NCBI GenBank assembly: GCA_033002965.1 | Contig: JAURVB010003208.1 | Coordinates: 62,001-126,000, forward strand | Direction: 5' to 3' | Origin: Piper betle | Lineage: Eukaryota; Streptophyta; Magnoliopsida; Piperales; Piperaceae | Length of the DNA stretch: 64,000 bases | Shown here: piece by piece, positions 24,094 to 37,241 of the stretch | Numbering within the stretch: the first letter of the stretch is position 1 | How the letters are laid out: each line of letters starts with the position of its first letter | Made by a program: the position numbers and the translations under genes | The notes under the pieces: model-generated | Database searches by the model: none | Told to the model about the DNA's origin: nothing | Seen by the model: the letters and a program-made list of their open reading frames with translations, nothing else

Positions 24094-26545
24094 ATAGCTG
24101 ATAACTCTATAAAAGAGTAATTATTCTTTCCATTTCATGTTATTTTTTGTCATGTTTCAAGTCGTTTATACTTCAATTTTATTAGTTTGAGATTTTATTA
24201 GATATTATTAATAATGCTAGAAATTATTGTGATTTTGGTGTAAAAAGTGAAAATTAATGTTGTTCTAACAGGGTATAAGAGTTAAAAGACTATCTGGAAT
24301 GAATTTGGGGAGAAATCGGGCAAAAAACGTAACCTATAAACTATAACCGAGAGTATAGTACTCGAGCGCTGGGATTCAAATAGATCAAGCACGGGCCTTT
24401 CGATTAAGAAATTTATGGCCAAGAGAAGAGAGCTCGAGTGCCTGGATTTATAGTGCTCAAGCGCCTAGATTTAGAGTGCTTGAGTGCTGGCAGGGAGAAA
24501 AATTGATTTTTCTAGAGATCTTGGTGGGCCTCACTATACCATGGGGTGGATCAGTTATAAACTTGATTAGAGTTTTAAAGAAGAAGCTTTCTCAAAGGAG
24601 GAAGAAAAATAAAGCTAGATGGCGAAAGATGAGAAGGAATGACGAAAAAGTTGGATCAGAAGAAGAACATGCTTTCTCAAAAGAGTTTTTCTTATTTTGA
24701 TTTAGTTTTCTTTTAATTAAATGATGTCTTTCATATCACATTTGAATTTCTTAAGTTTAATCCAATATTTTATGGAGTAAATTCTTTTCTAGGATTTTCA
24801 ATGACCCCTAGTGCATGGATTAATAAAGGTTATTAATTTTTATCTATGCGATTGTGATGTTGGATCATCTATTTTATTCCATTCTTAATGCTAACATTAG
24901 ATTGGCCACCTATTGTTAGATCAAGAGATTTGATCTTGTCTATAGATAGAAAGATTAAATTTGTCAGTCAATAAAATAGCCGTTGTTAATCTGTCGTAGG
25001 TGATTAACATGTGAGATAGAGATATACTCATATGTCTTGGTTAACTGTTAAGGGCAAAACTTAAAATATTATTTTGCATACATAATTTCATAGAGATATA
25101 AAAATTGGGTATGAGTGATAAGTTTATTGTGAATTGAGAGATTATCATGAATAATTAATTCCCATGGTTAATGATCCAAATGTGTAATTCATAGGTAGAA
25201 GTTATAACTTTAATTATATAGAGCAATAGGTGAAATCGAAAATCCTAGGCTTGCAGTCTTGAAGTTAATATCTAATATAAATATTGTGTGTTAGATTAAT
25301 TTAATTTTAATTCATAATTAAATCACTGTTAAGTGTTTTAAGTATACAATATTTACGCATGTTTTTAATGTGATCTTGTACTTCCCAAGTATAAACATTA
25401 TTAATTAGGTGATATTTCTTGTTATATTCTAGTTAATTAATATTTTATGATATATGCTTAATTTTGGAGCTTAAATGCAGAAAAAGATGAAACAAATTAA
25501 GCTTTGGAATTGAAAGATCATGGCACTTGGCCCCACCCAATGGCTACAATTTATGGTGTTAACAAAGGCTCGATGAGGATGGATATACATAGTTTTGGCT
25601 GCATTTGAGTAAGTTGGGAAGTTGGAAACTTTATCAGACATCATAATCAATTAAACTACATCGAGTTGTGGAATCCTTAATCAAATTTTTTTACCTCCTA
25701 GGTATCTCATCTTCTATATAAAGGGGAGGTCATTTGTAGTTTGGGAGATCTCAACTCTTGGCTTAGGAGTTTAGTTAATTAAGCAGTTCTAGTTGTAATT
25801 TTTAGTACTTTTTATAGTATAAGTTCATTTCTTTTTCTTATCATCTTCTTTGCTTTTATTATGGAGTAATCCTTTATTTCGTTATAAAGAAGAATGGAAC
25901 TTAACATGGTTTAATTGAATTTATTTCAACCTCCTACTCTTTTATTCAATTCGATTGCTTGAATTCTCATGTTCTTAATGCTAAGAGTAGATTGATCACC
26001 TATTACTTAGATCATGAAGTTTAATGAGATTTTAGGACAAATCAGTTAAATTAGACATTGATAATTCATCATACGATGAGTCGTTTAACTTGTTTGTGGT
26101 TGTGGTTGGGAGATATACAACGCCGTATGTGATTGTAAGGAAACTCTTAATGCACTATTTTGTTGATTAATCCATTATCACCAGGAGGTAGAAATGGATG
26201 CGAGATAATAGATGCATGAAGGAGCAGGGAGACACCATGTCATATAATTTTCCTAGATCGGCAATTTGAGAGAATAAAAGATAAGAGTAAGATGTGATGA
26301 ATATTAAATTCATGTTAAGAAAAATTCGACTCTACAATGAGTTTTATCATTGTAACTTCTCCTTTAATTTAAAGTTCTTATTTAGATTTACTTAAGTCGA
26401 TTGTGTTTGTTTTGTTCTTCATTTCATTTACTTTAATTAATTTAAGGAAATTCATTTCTCTTTGGGACGATACTTGAATTTATCATTACATTACTTGTTT
26501 CGACCATGTATACTTGATTGTTATTGAGTTAATTAAACAAGTTTT

Positions 26546-26563
26546 TGGCGTTGTTGCTGGGGA
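26546..26563 (+). other. Primer-binding site of the Athila-type element
   Basis: TGGCGTTGTTGCTGGGGA differs at three pyrimidine-transition positions from TGGCGCCGTTGCCGGGGA, the Asp-tRNA-type site typical of Athila/Tat elements. It lies seven bases after the LTR end. Confidence 0.85.
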
Positions 26564-26683
26564 GATCAAATTTTCTTAGTTAATTTAGGATTAGAATTTT
26601 GAGTCTTTTCTTTTATTTAAGATTTTATTGTCTGATTTTTTTAAATAATAATACTATATCATTGTCTTCTTCCATGTTATCAT

Positions 26684-27420
26684 TTGTTTATGCATAAATT
26701 AGTGCGGTCACCCTTGTTTTCTTTTGATCCAGAGATTGAAATAACTTTGAAAAACTTGCATGCCGCTGGAAGAAGAGCACAAGAAGCAATAGAAGAAGAA
26801 ACCATGGACCCACAACAACAAATGCCTCCACTTCCACCAATTGTAGCAGTAGCCCATGATGATAGGGCAATCCAACATTGGGTTGTACCTCTTGCAAGAG
26901 GGTTACAACCTAGTATTATTGCACCACTGGTAAATGCGACCCACTTCAAGCTTAACCCAATTTTATTTAGCATGCTACAAACTATAAGACAATTTAGTGG
27001 ATCGCCTACTGAAAATCCTAATAGGCATATCATCGATTTCCTATCGGGTTGTGATATGTATAAGTAAACCTGTCTCTCTGACGATGCTTTACACCTTCGT
27101 GTATTTCCATTCTCATTAATGGGAAGTGCAAAAGAGTGGTTGTCATTATTAGATGCAATTCCCATTAAAACAATTTCCTCCTTCTAAAACTGCTAGATTA
27201 CGTAATGAAATTTTGTCTTTTTTACAGTTTGATGGTGAGTCTCTCTTTGAGGCATGGGAAAGATTTAAAGAATTGCTAAAAAGTTTCCCAACCATGGTAT
27301 AGAAAGATGGATGCAACGCCAAACTTTCAATAATGAGTTGTTGGGGCAAACAAAGAACATAGTTGATGCGGCATCAATGGATCGTTTCGTAGAAAGAACT
27401 CACATGATGCTTTTCGACTG
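26684..27420 (+). pseudogene. Athila gag, N-terminal and core part, broken
   Basis: The frame from 26684 encodes 127 residues and then stops at 27065. It carries the family stretch from GSPTENPNRHIIDFL, and the same frame continues after the stop with LHLRVFPFSLMGSAKEWLS. After a shift, another frame gives QFDGESLFEAWERFKELL. These are hallmarks of plant gypsy (Athila/Tat) retrotransposon gag, the capsid protein that packages element RNA. At least two stops and one frameshift make it non-functional. Confidence 0.8.
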
Positions 27421-27489
27421 CTAGAATTGATGGTTCCTAGCAACCACCATGCAACACAAGAAAGGCACCCAAGGAGGATTACCAGAGTT

Positions 27490-28075
27490 TTAGACTTAGA
27501 TGCATTTACTGGTTTATCTGCTCAGGTTGTGGAGACAAGGTGTAAATGGTGCGGACAAGGATATTTTATAGGTCAATGTGCAACTAGATCAAGTTAACTA
27601 CGTAGGCAACTTTAATAAGAACAACAATCTCTATTCCAATACTTACAATTCGGGCTGGCGCAATAACCCTAACTTTTCATGGAATAATTTTTCACAATCG
27701 GCTACTGTCTTCAATAATCCACCACCACCTTCACACCATTCTCAACCCTTCACTTCCTTTTCAGCCACAACAATTGGATTTCATCCAAATGTTCAATTCA
27801 TGCAACAAACTATGCATCAATTTATGCAGAATCAACAACAACAACAACAACAACAATTTATGCAACAAATTGTGTTACAAATAAACAAGGAACCAAGTGA
27901 GCGACCCAAGGGTGTACTTACCAGCCAACCAGAACAACCAAGGAAAGATAGTCAAAAGCATTGTAAAATCGTAACAACCCAGAGTGGTATTACTTTACAA
28001 GAACCAGCTCAGCCCAATGAAGTTAAGGAAAAGTTGGCAAGCCAAACAGCAAACATTAACCCATTACATTAGTTA
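27490..28075 (+). pseudogene. Athila gag C-terminal part with zinc-knuckle relic
   Basis: A short frame contains CKWCGQGYFIGQC, a CCHC knuckle whose histidine is lost. It is followed in another frame (27578-28072) by VNYVGNFN and YNSGWRNNPNFSW, which are typical of the Athila gag linker, then a glutamine-rich run near 27830-27860. The frame change between the two pieces and the TAG at 28070 show decay. Confidence 0.75.
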
Positions 28076-28248
28076 GCTTACTCGGAAGAAAAGGGAAAGA
28101 GAAAAAAGGTACACACATAAGAGGTCGAAAAAAAGTATCATTTCCTTTTAGACTGAGGAAACAAAGTGATGAAAAATACTTCAAAAAATTTCTTGATATA
28201 TTTAAGAAATTAGAAATTAACATACCTTTCGTTGAAGCACTTGAACAG

Positions 28249-28736
28249 ATGCTTAGTGATGTAAAATACTTGAAGGAGATTCTAGCAAAGAAGAGGAGAA
28301 AATATGACAATGAAGTTGTGGTCATGATAGAGGAATGTTTTGTCCTCCAAAGAAAACTACCTCCTAAGAGGAAAGACCCGGGCAAATTTGTGATTCCATG
28401 TTTAATTGGAGGAAATGTTCATTATAATGCTTTATGTGACTTAAGTTCTACCATAAATCTTATGCCTTTCTCTGTTTTCAAAAGGATAGGGATCCAGGAC
28501 ATTGTTCCTACCAACATCACACTCCAGTTGGTTGACTGGTCATCGGTATATCCTAAAGGATTCATTGAAGATGTTTTAATAAAAGTTGACAAGTTTATCT
28601 TTCCTGCAGATTTTCTGGTGCTCGAAATGGAAGGAAAGAATGACAATATACCACTCATTGTCAGTAGAGGTTTTTGACAGCTAGGAGAACACTTATCAAC
28701 GTAGCCATTGGAATACTTACACTTAGGGTAAACAAC
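28249..28736 (+). pseudogene. Athila aspartic protease, interrupted
   Basis: The frame has LPPKRKDPGKFVIPC, then the active-site region LCDLSSTINLMP (usually D-L-G-A-S-I-N-L-M), then GFIEDVLIKVDKFIFPADF. A stop at 28675 and a frameshift precede ARRTLINVAIGILTLRV. The coding sequence is then cut by the Tekay-type insertion at 28742. The protease would process the gag-pol polyprotein in an intact element. The aspartate remains but the following glycine is serine. Confidence 0.8.
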
Positions 28737-28741
28737 GATTA

Positions 28742-31381
28742 TGTAAAACCCCATTTTTGGGTTAGGGTTTTACCCGATTTTAGTTTTTTCCAGTTTGGGC
28801 AGTTTCAAATCGATTCGAGCGTCCTCGAGCCAAAACAATTTTATGAATATGAGTATGAGGCCCAGATGGCCATATGAGCATGTTGTTGAGGTTGAGTATA
28901 CCCGACATACATATGATAGTTTCAATTATGATATAGTGGAGCATGAGTTATCAATGTATACGTGAGGTATACATATGATTTTTTATAAGTTAGTTAGGAT
29001 TTTAGGCCTAGATCTTGGCCGATGCAGCATTTAGTATCTGTTTAGGATTTTGTGGGCATTTCATTTGCATGTAGCATAGGAAATTCATATCACTAGATTG
29101 TGCCCCTGTGGACCCAGCTTGATTTAGTTTAGGGTTCGAGGCTCATTTACCCTTCTTGCCTCGATTTGTACCTATAAAGTCAATTTCAGGACTCGATTCA
29201 GTTTTGAGTTCAAACGGTCTTGATCCAAGCTTTCTGTATATGTGTATATTGTATACACATAGTTGGACCCCACTAGGCCACTCAGTTGATGGATGCTCAG
29301 ATTGTGCCACGTGGCAAAATCTAAGCCGTCCACTCAAACTTGGCATTCTCTATTTGAACTTGAGAGATTTCCCACATTTCAGAGCTTCACACCATTTAGC
29401 ATCACCACCACTTCAGCTCGCCACCGGCGACAACCCGGCCCTCCTCTAGCCACACCATCGGTACGGCCGTGACCATATCGCAGCTAGCTACCAATTCGTA
29501 CCCACCATCAGCATCGAAGCCACCGTAGTAGCTATCGGCAATGGTGTTTTCAGTGTCATTTTCCGCCACCGCCTCCACCGTTTGGTCTATTTTTGGGCAC
29601 CAGAGAGCCACCACCGGCCGATCTAACCACCTCGATGGCTTCCCCTTGCCGAGATCTATAGTTTTGTACCAACACCATCCACCGCCGCAGCCACAATTGC
29701 CGCCAGTGACCCCTTTTCGGCCGATTTCCGGCGAGCCATTGGCCGAACTTCTCCAACCATCACCACCATCACGTTCCCTGTCCTCCCCTCTTTTGATTTC
29801 TTTATGTATTGTTTTATTTAATTATTTAATTATTTATTATTTAATTTTTATTTATTTATTTTTATGTGTACGTTTATGGTATATGATGTATGTTTACATG
29901 ATTATTTGTTGTTATTAATATTATATTTACTTATTAATGTTAGTCTTTTTATGTTTACTAAATTGCATTTATTTATTTATTTATTTACTTGTTCGTTGTG
30001 TGTATGTTATTATTTAATTGTATTTAATTATGTATTATGTAATAATGACTATGATATTATTATTATTCATGATGAATTAAAATAAAATAATTATTTATTT
30101 ATTTATTCATAGAATGATTATGTATTTATTTATTTAATTGTTTATATGATTACTAAGACGAGTATACATAATATTTACTCGTGTTTAGCCCTTACGTATA
30201 TAGTATATGATATTATTATTTTATGATTAGAGTATTGATTGTTTTTATGTATTTATTATCTATCTATTTATTCATGATTGTATTTATTTATTTATTATTT
30301 TTTATTAGTTATTTTCTTTATTATGTCTCGATTTACGTGTTGTGTATTTAGGGTGAGCATGCATCATATAGACATGGTAGTATTTTACTTAGTAGTGGGT
30401 TCTGATATAGGTTTCGGAGTCCGAGCTCGCCGTAGATGTACAGAAACACTTGGAGCTTGGACCACAGGTCCATAGAACTCTCCATCTCTACTTGACTCCT
30501 TGCGTGTCGAGTTTAATCATGTTTAATACGTAGGATGGCATCGGCTGCATTTTATTACATCTCGCCGATGTTAGGCCATTTAGCTGTGTTTTCTACGCAT
30601 GTTTAATAAAACTACAAGGATGAGATCCCTTGTTGGTTTTTGAACTGAAGCTCCAGAAATATGTAATACAAGCCGCTTTTCGAAGCCTATTATATGAGTA
30701 CGTGCATTTTTTACGGATTTCACGAATAAGAGAGTGAGCGGTATGGAGATATGTATGAATCACACTAGTACTCTTTCAAACCATGATGTAGTGCTGTGTA
30801 TGATGGTACTGCATAATGTAGTGCATTTCTGAAGTATGTGGCACTAACTTAATTATTCCTTTTGCCACTCGAGTACCATGACGGGTGATATGGAAGGTGT
30901 GATGGCATAAGCATTGCATGTATGTATGAATATGATTATGAGCCATGCATGCCAGCCGACAATTGCTTAAGTATGTTTGCTTACCGCCCAGTGTGAGGAA
31001 ATCTTGAAGTTTCATAAGATTTCGTGGGTAATGGAGTACTCATTTGACAAATTGTATTAGTTATTATTCGGACCAAGAACATTCGTTACTGACATTTTTC
31101 ATATAATATATATAGGTTTTGCAAATCCTAAATCGACTTTGGTGGAAGGACAGATAAATGCTACACACACTTGAGCTTAATGCATTTATTTCTTTTCTTA
31201 CTTTTACTGATATTTGATGTGTTTCGATGTCTATTTAATAATGTCTTCCATTCTCATGACACTAAGAGGGTCGATCTATTTCATCGATTGTGTCGTACTG
31301 ACCGACAAGTTTAAACATGACTCGACTTGATCGTAACATTTTTTATATGGTTCTTAAGTGAACAAAAATTGGGGTGTTACA
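28742..31381 (+). repeat. 5' LTR of the Tekay-type element
   Basis: 2640 bp. The order is a TGTAAAACCCC start, a GC-rich block rich in CACCACC/CCGCC (29400-29790), a TTTA-rich stretch (29800-30300) and a downstream block ending GGGGTGTTACA. Compared with the 3' LTR it lacks about 430 bp after CCTCCCCTCTTT, corresponding to 36190-36615. Open frames in the GC-rich block (29156-29449, 29541-29918) are not supported as genes. Confidence 0.85.
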
Positions 31382-34300
31382 AATTGGTATCAGAGCCATG
31401 TCTTGGGTCTATTGAGATGAAACACTTTTATTTTGAGCCATGTGTGTGGGGTTGTCCTTAGCCAAGCCGACATGTATTTTCTTTGGTTTCTTTTTCTTAC
31501 AATTTTAGATGGTGTGGTCAGTGAGACCTGAGGAGTGCATGCTTAGGTGCTTGTGATTATAGAGGACTTATGAGATGGATATGATGAGATCATGGTTTAG
31601 TAGGCACCAACAAGGATCTCCCTAGAATATCGTGATAAGCTCTGAGACATGCCTTTTCTTTTATCATGCCAGTGATTTGGACGACATAAGAGTGTCCACA
31701 TGCTAAGTTAGCTGAAGTTGTGTTGGATGGTGACCGGGAATACCTAGAACTTTGGCAACCACATTGTAGCACTTGCCCATCTTTTGCAAGCTACACATTG
31801 TGAGATAGAGTCATAAGTGATGACACCAGTGGGGTGCTGGAGTATGAAGATATTCACATAGTTATGTGACACATGAATAGAGACCTTTGAGTGGTTTAAA
31901 CAGATCCATTAGGCATAGTTTGAGGCCTACTTTAGAGAACTTGGACCTTCAGATAAATCACTATGAATAAAGGATATGGCTATGACAGTGGAGCCACTGA
32001 GGTACTTGGAGCATAGATGAAAGTTTGGATAGATGACTAGAGATGGACTACTTCGAGGAGATAGCAGTGGATGAGGATGAGTAGCGGGGTGAATCTAATA
32101 GTCCCATGGACACTTCACCGCCTCCCCCTCTTCCTCGGGTGTATGTCTGTCTTAACAGTATTATTGGCCACTCTTCAAGGGATAGGCAGGAAAACACCAA
32201 GAATGAGCTAGATTACCTTTGACTGTCGATTTAGATGGTCGGCCGGATGTCACTCTATCTGCCAGGTTCAGATCAGTGATGGCTATTGAAAACCAGTTAG
32301 TGGTTATAGGAGTAGTCACCCCAGATTGTAGGAGATAAGTGTAGGCTCAGCATGGGAACACCATTGCACGTGTCACTACTATGATCTAGACACCCTCTGG
32401 ATCAGGGACACAAGGTTGGATAGCCTAAGTAGAGTTGTAGCAATTACCTTTGATGGGACAAACACATGGAGGAAGATATGCCAGACATAATAATGGGTTC
32501 ATGATGTCCATGATCAGAATCAGGCTTCAACACCTAGATAGCACAACCGCCGTCCGAGTAGCACAACTGTTATCTGTCATGAACTACCACCAACCAAATG
32601 CTCACTACTATCGATCGTGATGTATTATTACCGTCTGCATTGCACTACCACCATCCGAGTGAGCAGTTATAGTAAGAGCAAGGGCCAAGTAGTTACCTTA
32701 CCCTATAGGAGGGCAACTACTTGAGGATGTTCTTAGCTTTGCATAGAGACCGCATGTTATAGCATTGAGAATAGAGTAGGGTCTAAGATTGAAGACAAGA
32801 TACAATTATGGTGATATTAACCAAACAAAGGAAAGTTAGGCTCACTAGAATTATTTAGATGTGATGGCACATGATTGACTTCACCAGCCATCTTGGATAT
32901 CATCGCCTTGACATGACATTCTTGGGTCAAATGTGTATTGTAAGATAGTCTTAGTGATAGTCTTATGGGGATCATCAGACAGTGTTAGTGAGTCTTCTAA
33001 CGATGTATATGGACAGAGTACGAGAACAAGACAGTATGATATCAAGATAGGATGACCATAGTGGTCAGATTGTCCAGTAAGCATAACAGCATACATGTGA
33101 CCTACAACCAGGGTTCCACAAATCAGATAGTTAGCAAATGATTAGATATGCGATTTAACTCATTTAGAGTTTGGCTTAGCCAGAGATAGATATTTGACTC
33201 ATATTAGAATTTTCGTATAGATGATGGGTTTAGTGAGGGAGCATCCATTAGGGAGACTGTGTTTTCCTTGTGCTCCACCAGCACAATTAGGTCCTTACCT
33301 TGAAACATAAGATTGAGTCTTTGCCCCGAGTATAGGAGGTACCTTTGTGGTACTATTTAGGACTTACAGTGTAGGTAGCCAATGATAGACCCGTCTAGAG
33401 GAGACAACTTCACCCAAGCTTGGGAGCAACACAAACAATAACTTTAGTTAGACCGGATCATGATGACCAGATAGAGGGACATCAGTGTATACTCATCTTG
33501 ACTTATAGCTTTACTTGAGAGTCTACCACAGTAGTAGTAGTCATATGAGTTAAGATTAGTGCTACAAATCAGAATGGGACAACAGGTCACATACTACTAA
33601 AGAGCGGATGAGCATGTGTCAAACCTCATTATGAGTCCCTGTAGCTCGAGGAGAGATAGTGGTTCTTTGGGTCATTTGAACCCCATCCATTTAGAAGTGT
33701 GTGACTAGTACGGTATCGAGAAACACATGTCTACTGTTGGTTGATTGAACTAGAGCTACTTAGGGGCAATCTCTTAGACTCGTCATTGATTGGCTACTCC
33801 ATGGCTGGCCACCTATGGTAGAGTCAAATCATGATGATCTTGGAGGTATGTGCATGGACCTACCCATATGTTTGAGCCACCCAGAATCCTATACGAGTTT
33901 TATTACCAGGATGACTTGCATGATTATATTTACACCACCCCGATAGACACATGATATCAGACTGTGTGAGGATAAGATACCTCCTAGTTAGAGTCGTAGA
34001 GCAATGTAACAAGCTTTTCATGAGAGATTCATTCACTTGTCAAGTGACCAGAGATATTATAGAGAATCAAGCCTCTACACGAGTATGTTTACACTCACCT
34101 TTCTAGATATATCAGTCATACTATCTATTTTTTTAGATGGTTGAGATGAGCAGACATTGACCAACACACATGCCACAGACCAGAAGCAGACTTCACCGGT
34201 CCATGCAGAGTATGTTGTCATACTCCTTGAGACACATTGTCCATGTACAGGTGTTTTCACCTTCATTCCACAATAGAGAGCCTTCCTCGGCAACAATTAG

Positions 34301-35181
34301 TGGTTGCATAGATAGTTATTTGAGCCATAGTATATAGTAGAGTTGTAGTAGTTGTCCTTGTTCCATTAGGGAACAGAGTGAGATATTTGGCTCGGGACTG
34401 CATTATCTAGGACTTGGTGAGTAGTTCAGTTCCTTTTCCAGAGACACTTGAGTGTTTGACCTAGATTGGCGATAGTAAACCATAGAACTCATTAGCATAT
34501 ACCTTTACTTGGTATTAGAGTCTACCATATGCTACAAGGACTCACAAGACACCCTAGTATACCCATAGGACCTGGAGTAGAGTGCCCTGAGGGTACACGT
34601 AGTTGACCTATCGCATTAATGAGGATTAGGGAGACATGGGTAGATGTTAGGCCACATTCCTCACACCAATATAGTTTCTCCAAATGTAGTTCAGACTAGT
34701 ACCCTGCAGTACTCTAGAGTACTTGCTCGACTACCCAGTAGACCCTTAGGGGTGAACATAGGTTCTTCTTACCGAGGTCATTGCATTTTAGTCTCCATAG
34801 TTTGCAATGACCTTAGGAGTTAGTCCAGTGAGATGACTCAAGCATGCATGGTCAATCTAGTGAAACAATTCGAGTATGCATGGTCAGTCCAGTGAAACAA
34901 TTCGAGCATGTATGGTTAGTGCAGACAGATGATTCTAGCATATATGGCATGCTTTGCCAGATGATTCGAGCACGTGTAGTCTGTCCAATCAGATTAGCAA
35001 GGAGCTAGTGAGCTTCATGAGCGTTCAGAGATCTAGATTCGTGTTGGTACGCTTGGACCATGTGCAACTGCTTTCGAGGGAGACCTACCAGTTTGCCACC
35101 GAGACAGCATCTACAGTTGATTCCCCTGATTGCAGTTGATGTGAGAAATTTCGAGGACAGAATTTTTTAAGGAGGAATGGT
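31382..35181 (+). other. Non-coding interior of the Tekay-type element
   Basis: Only frames of about 60-80 codons occur, and none carries zinc-knuckle, DSG protease, YVDD RT or integrase HHCC patterns that I can see. The sequence is less AT-rich than the LTR middle. The last 60 bases contain AATTTCGAGGACAGAAT, a motif usually found just before the polypurine tract of Tekay/Del elements. Confidence 0.6.
34825..34990 (+). repeat. Short tandem array of about 31-bp units
   Basis: Four to five imperfect copies built on the motif GATTCGAGCATGCATGG TCAGTCCAG (written with a break), near the 3' end of the element interior. Confidence 0.7.
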
Positions 35182-37203
35182 TGTAAAACCCCATTTTGGG
35201 TTAGGGTTTTATCCGATTTTAGTTTTGTCGAGTTCGGGTAGTTCTGAATCAATTCTAGCGAGCTCGAGCCAAAACAATTTTATGAATATGAGTATGAGGC
35301 CCATATGGCCAAATGAGCATGTTGCTGAGGTTAAGTATACCCAACATGCACATGATAGTTTCAATTATGATACAGTGGAGAATAAGTTATTAGTGTATAC
35401 GCGAGGTATACATATAATTTTTTATGAGTTAGTGAGGATTTTAGGCCTAGATCTTGATTGATGCAGCATTTTGCATCCATTTGGGATTTTTGGGTATTTC
35501 ATTTGCATGCAGCATAGGAATTTCATATCACTAGATTGTGTCCTTGTGGGCCCAGCTTGATTTAATTTAGGGTTCGAGGCCCATTTACCCTTCTTGCCTC
35601 GATTCGTACCTATAAAGTCAATTGCAGGACTCGAGTAAGTTTTGAGTTTGGATGGTCTCGATCTGAGCTGTCCATTTATGTGTATATTGCATATACTTAT
35701 AGGTGGACCCCACTAGGCCACTAAGTTGTCGGACGCTTAGAAAGTGCCACGTGGCAAAATCTAAGCCTTAAGCGTCGCCACCACTTTGGCTCACCACCGG
35801 CGACACCCCAGCCCTCCTCCGGCCACACATCGGTATGGCCGTGACCATCTCGTGGCCAGTTACCAGTTCGTACCCACCATCGCCATCAGAGTTGCCATAG
35901 TAGCTGCCGGAGACGGTGTTTGCAATGTCGTTTTCTGCCCCCGCCGCCACCGTTTGGGCCATTTTCCAGTGCCGGCAAGCCACCATCGGCTGATCCAACC
36001 ACACAGAAGGCTTCCCCTCGTCGAGACCTACAATTTGGTACTAACACCATCCACCGCCACTACCGCAATTGCTGCCGGCGACATCGCCACACACGGCGGC
36101 GATGCTGCCCTTTTCGGCCAATTTCCAGCAAGCCATTGGCCGGCCTCCTCCGACCATCACCACCATCACGTTCCCCGTCCTCCCCTCTTTCGACTGCGAC
36201 TGATGGTAGCCTCCGCCGCGATGCCGTCGAAGTTCTCCTGCGATGGGCACCACCGCCCCTTGCTCGGCCCGTTTACCCACTTGCCCACAAGCGCTTCCAG
36301 CAGTTGTGACTACGTCCGGTAGATGTGACCACGCCGGCAGATGCGACCGCGTCCGCCAGCTGTGACCTCGTCTGCCAGCCCACATCCGCCTGGTCATGCC
36401 CGAGTTCGCCAGCCCATGTCCATGTCGTGTCCATCAGATTAGCCAACCCAGCCCATTTTTTCAGTTAACTCAGGCCGTGTTGGTTCAGCCCATTCAGTTA
36501 GGTATGACCCAGCTTAGTTTCAGCCTGTTTTCGTACATTCTTGCACCGTTTTCGGTAAGTTAAGAACTTCTATGTTAGTCTAGATACATATTCACATGAT
36601 TTAGCAGATTAGATGTTATGATGACTTTCTTTATTTATTGTTTTATTTAATTATTTAATTATTTATTATTTCATCATTATTTATTTATTTTTATTTGTAT
36701 GTTTATCGTATATGATGTATGTTTACATGATTATTTGTTATTATTAAAATTATATTTACTTATTAATGTTAGTCTTTTTATGTTTACTAAATTGCATATG
36801 TTTATTTATTTATTTATTTATTTGTTCGTTGCGTGTATATTATTATTTAATTGTATTTAATTATGTAATCTGTAATAATGACTATGATATTATTATTATT
36901 CATGATGAATTAAAATAAAATAATTGTTTATTTATTTTTATAGAATGATTATGTATTTATTTATTTAATTGTTTATATGATTACTAACACGAGTATATAT
37001 AATATTTACTTGTGAATAACATTACGTATATAGTATATTATATTATTATTTTATCATTAGACTATTGATTGTTTTTATGTATATATTATCTATCTACTTA
37101 TTCATGATTGTATGTATTTATTTATTTATTATTTGTTATTTTCTTTATAATGTCTTGATTTACGTGTTGTGTGTTTAGCGGTATAATTATTTAGTATAAT
37201 CTT

Positions 37204-37241
<38 letters not shown>

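Noticed and set aside
27578..28072. Glutamine-rich protein that might be a host transcription factor
   Set aside because: Context and the VNYVGNFN / NPNFSW stretches identify it as the linker part of Athila gag. The Q-run is only local.
34825..34990. CRISPR-like array
   Set aside because: The units are adjacent and imperfect with no spacers of constant length, in plant retroelement DNA.
35768..36397. Long frames on both strands (178, 129 and 118 codons)
   Set aside because: Same GC-rich LTR block (3' LTR of the GATTA element). High GC suppresses stop codons, and the frames are not conserved between LTR copies.
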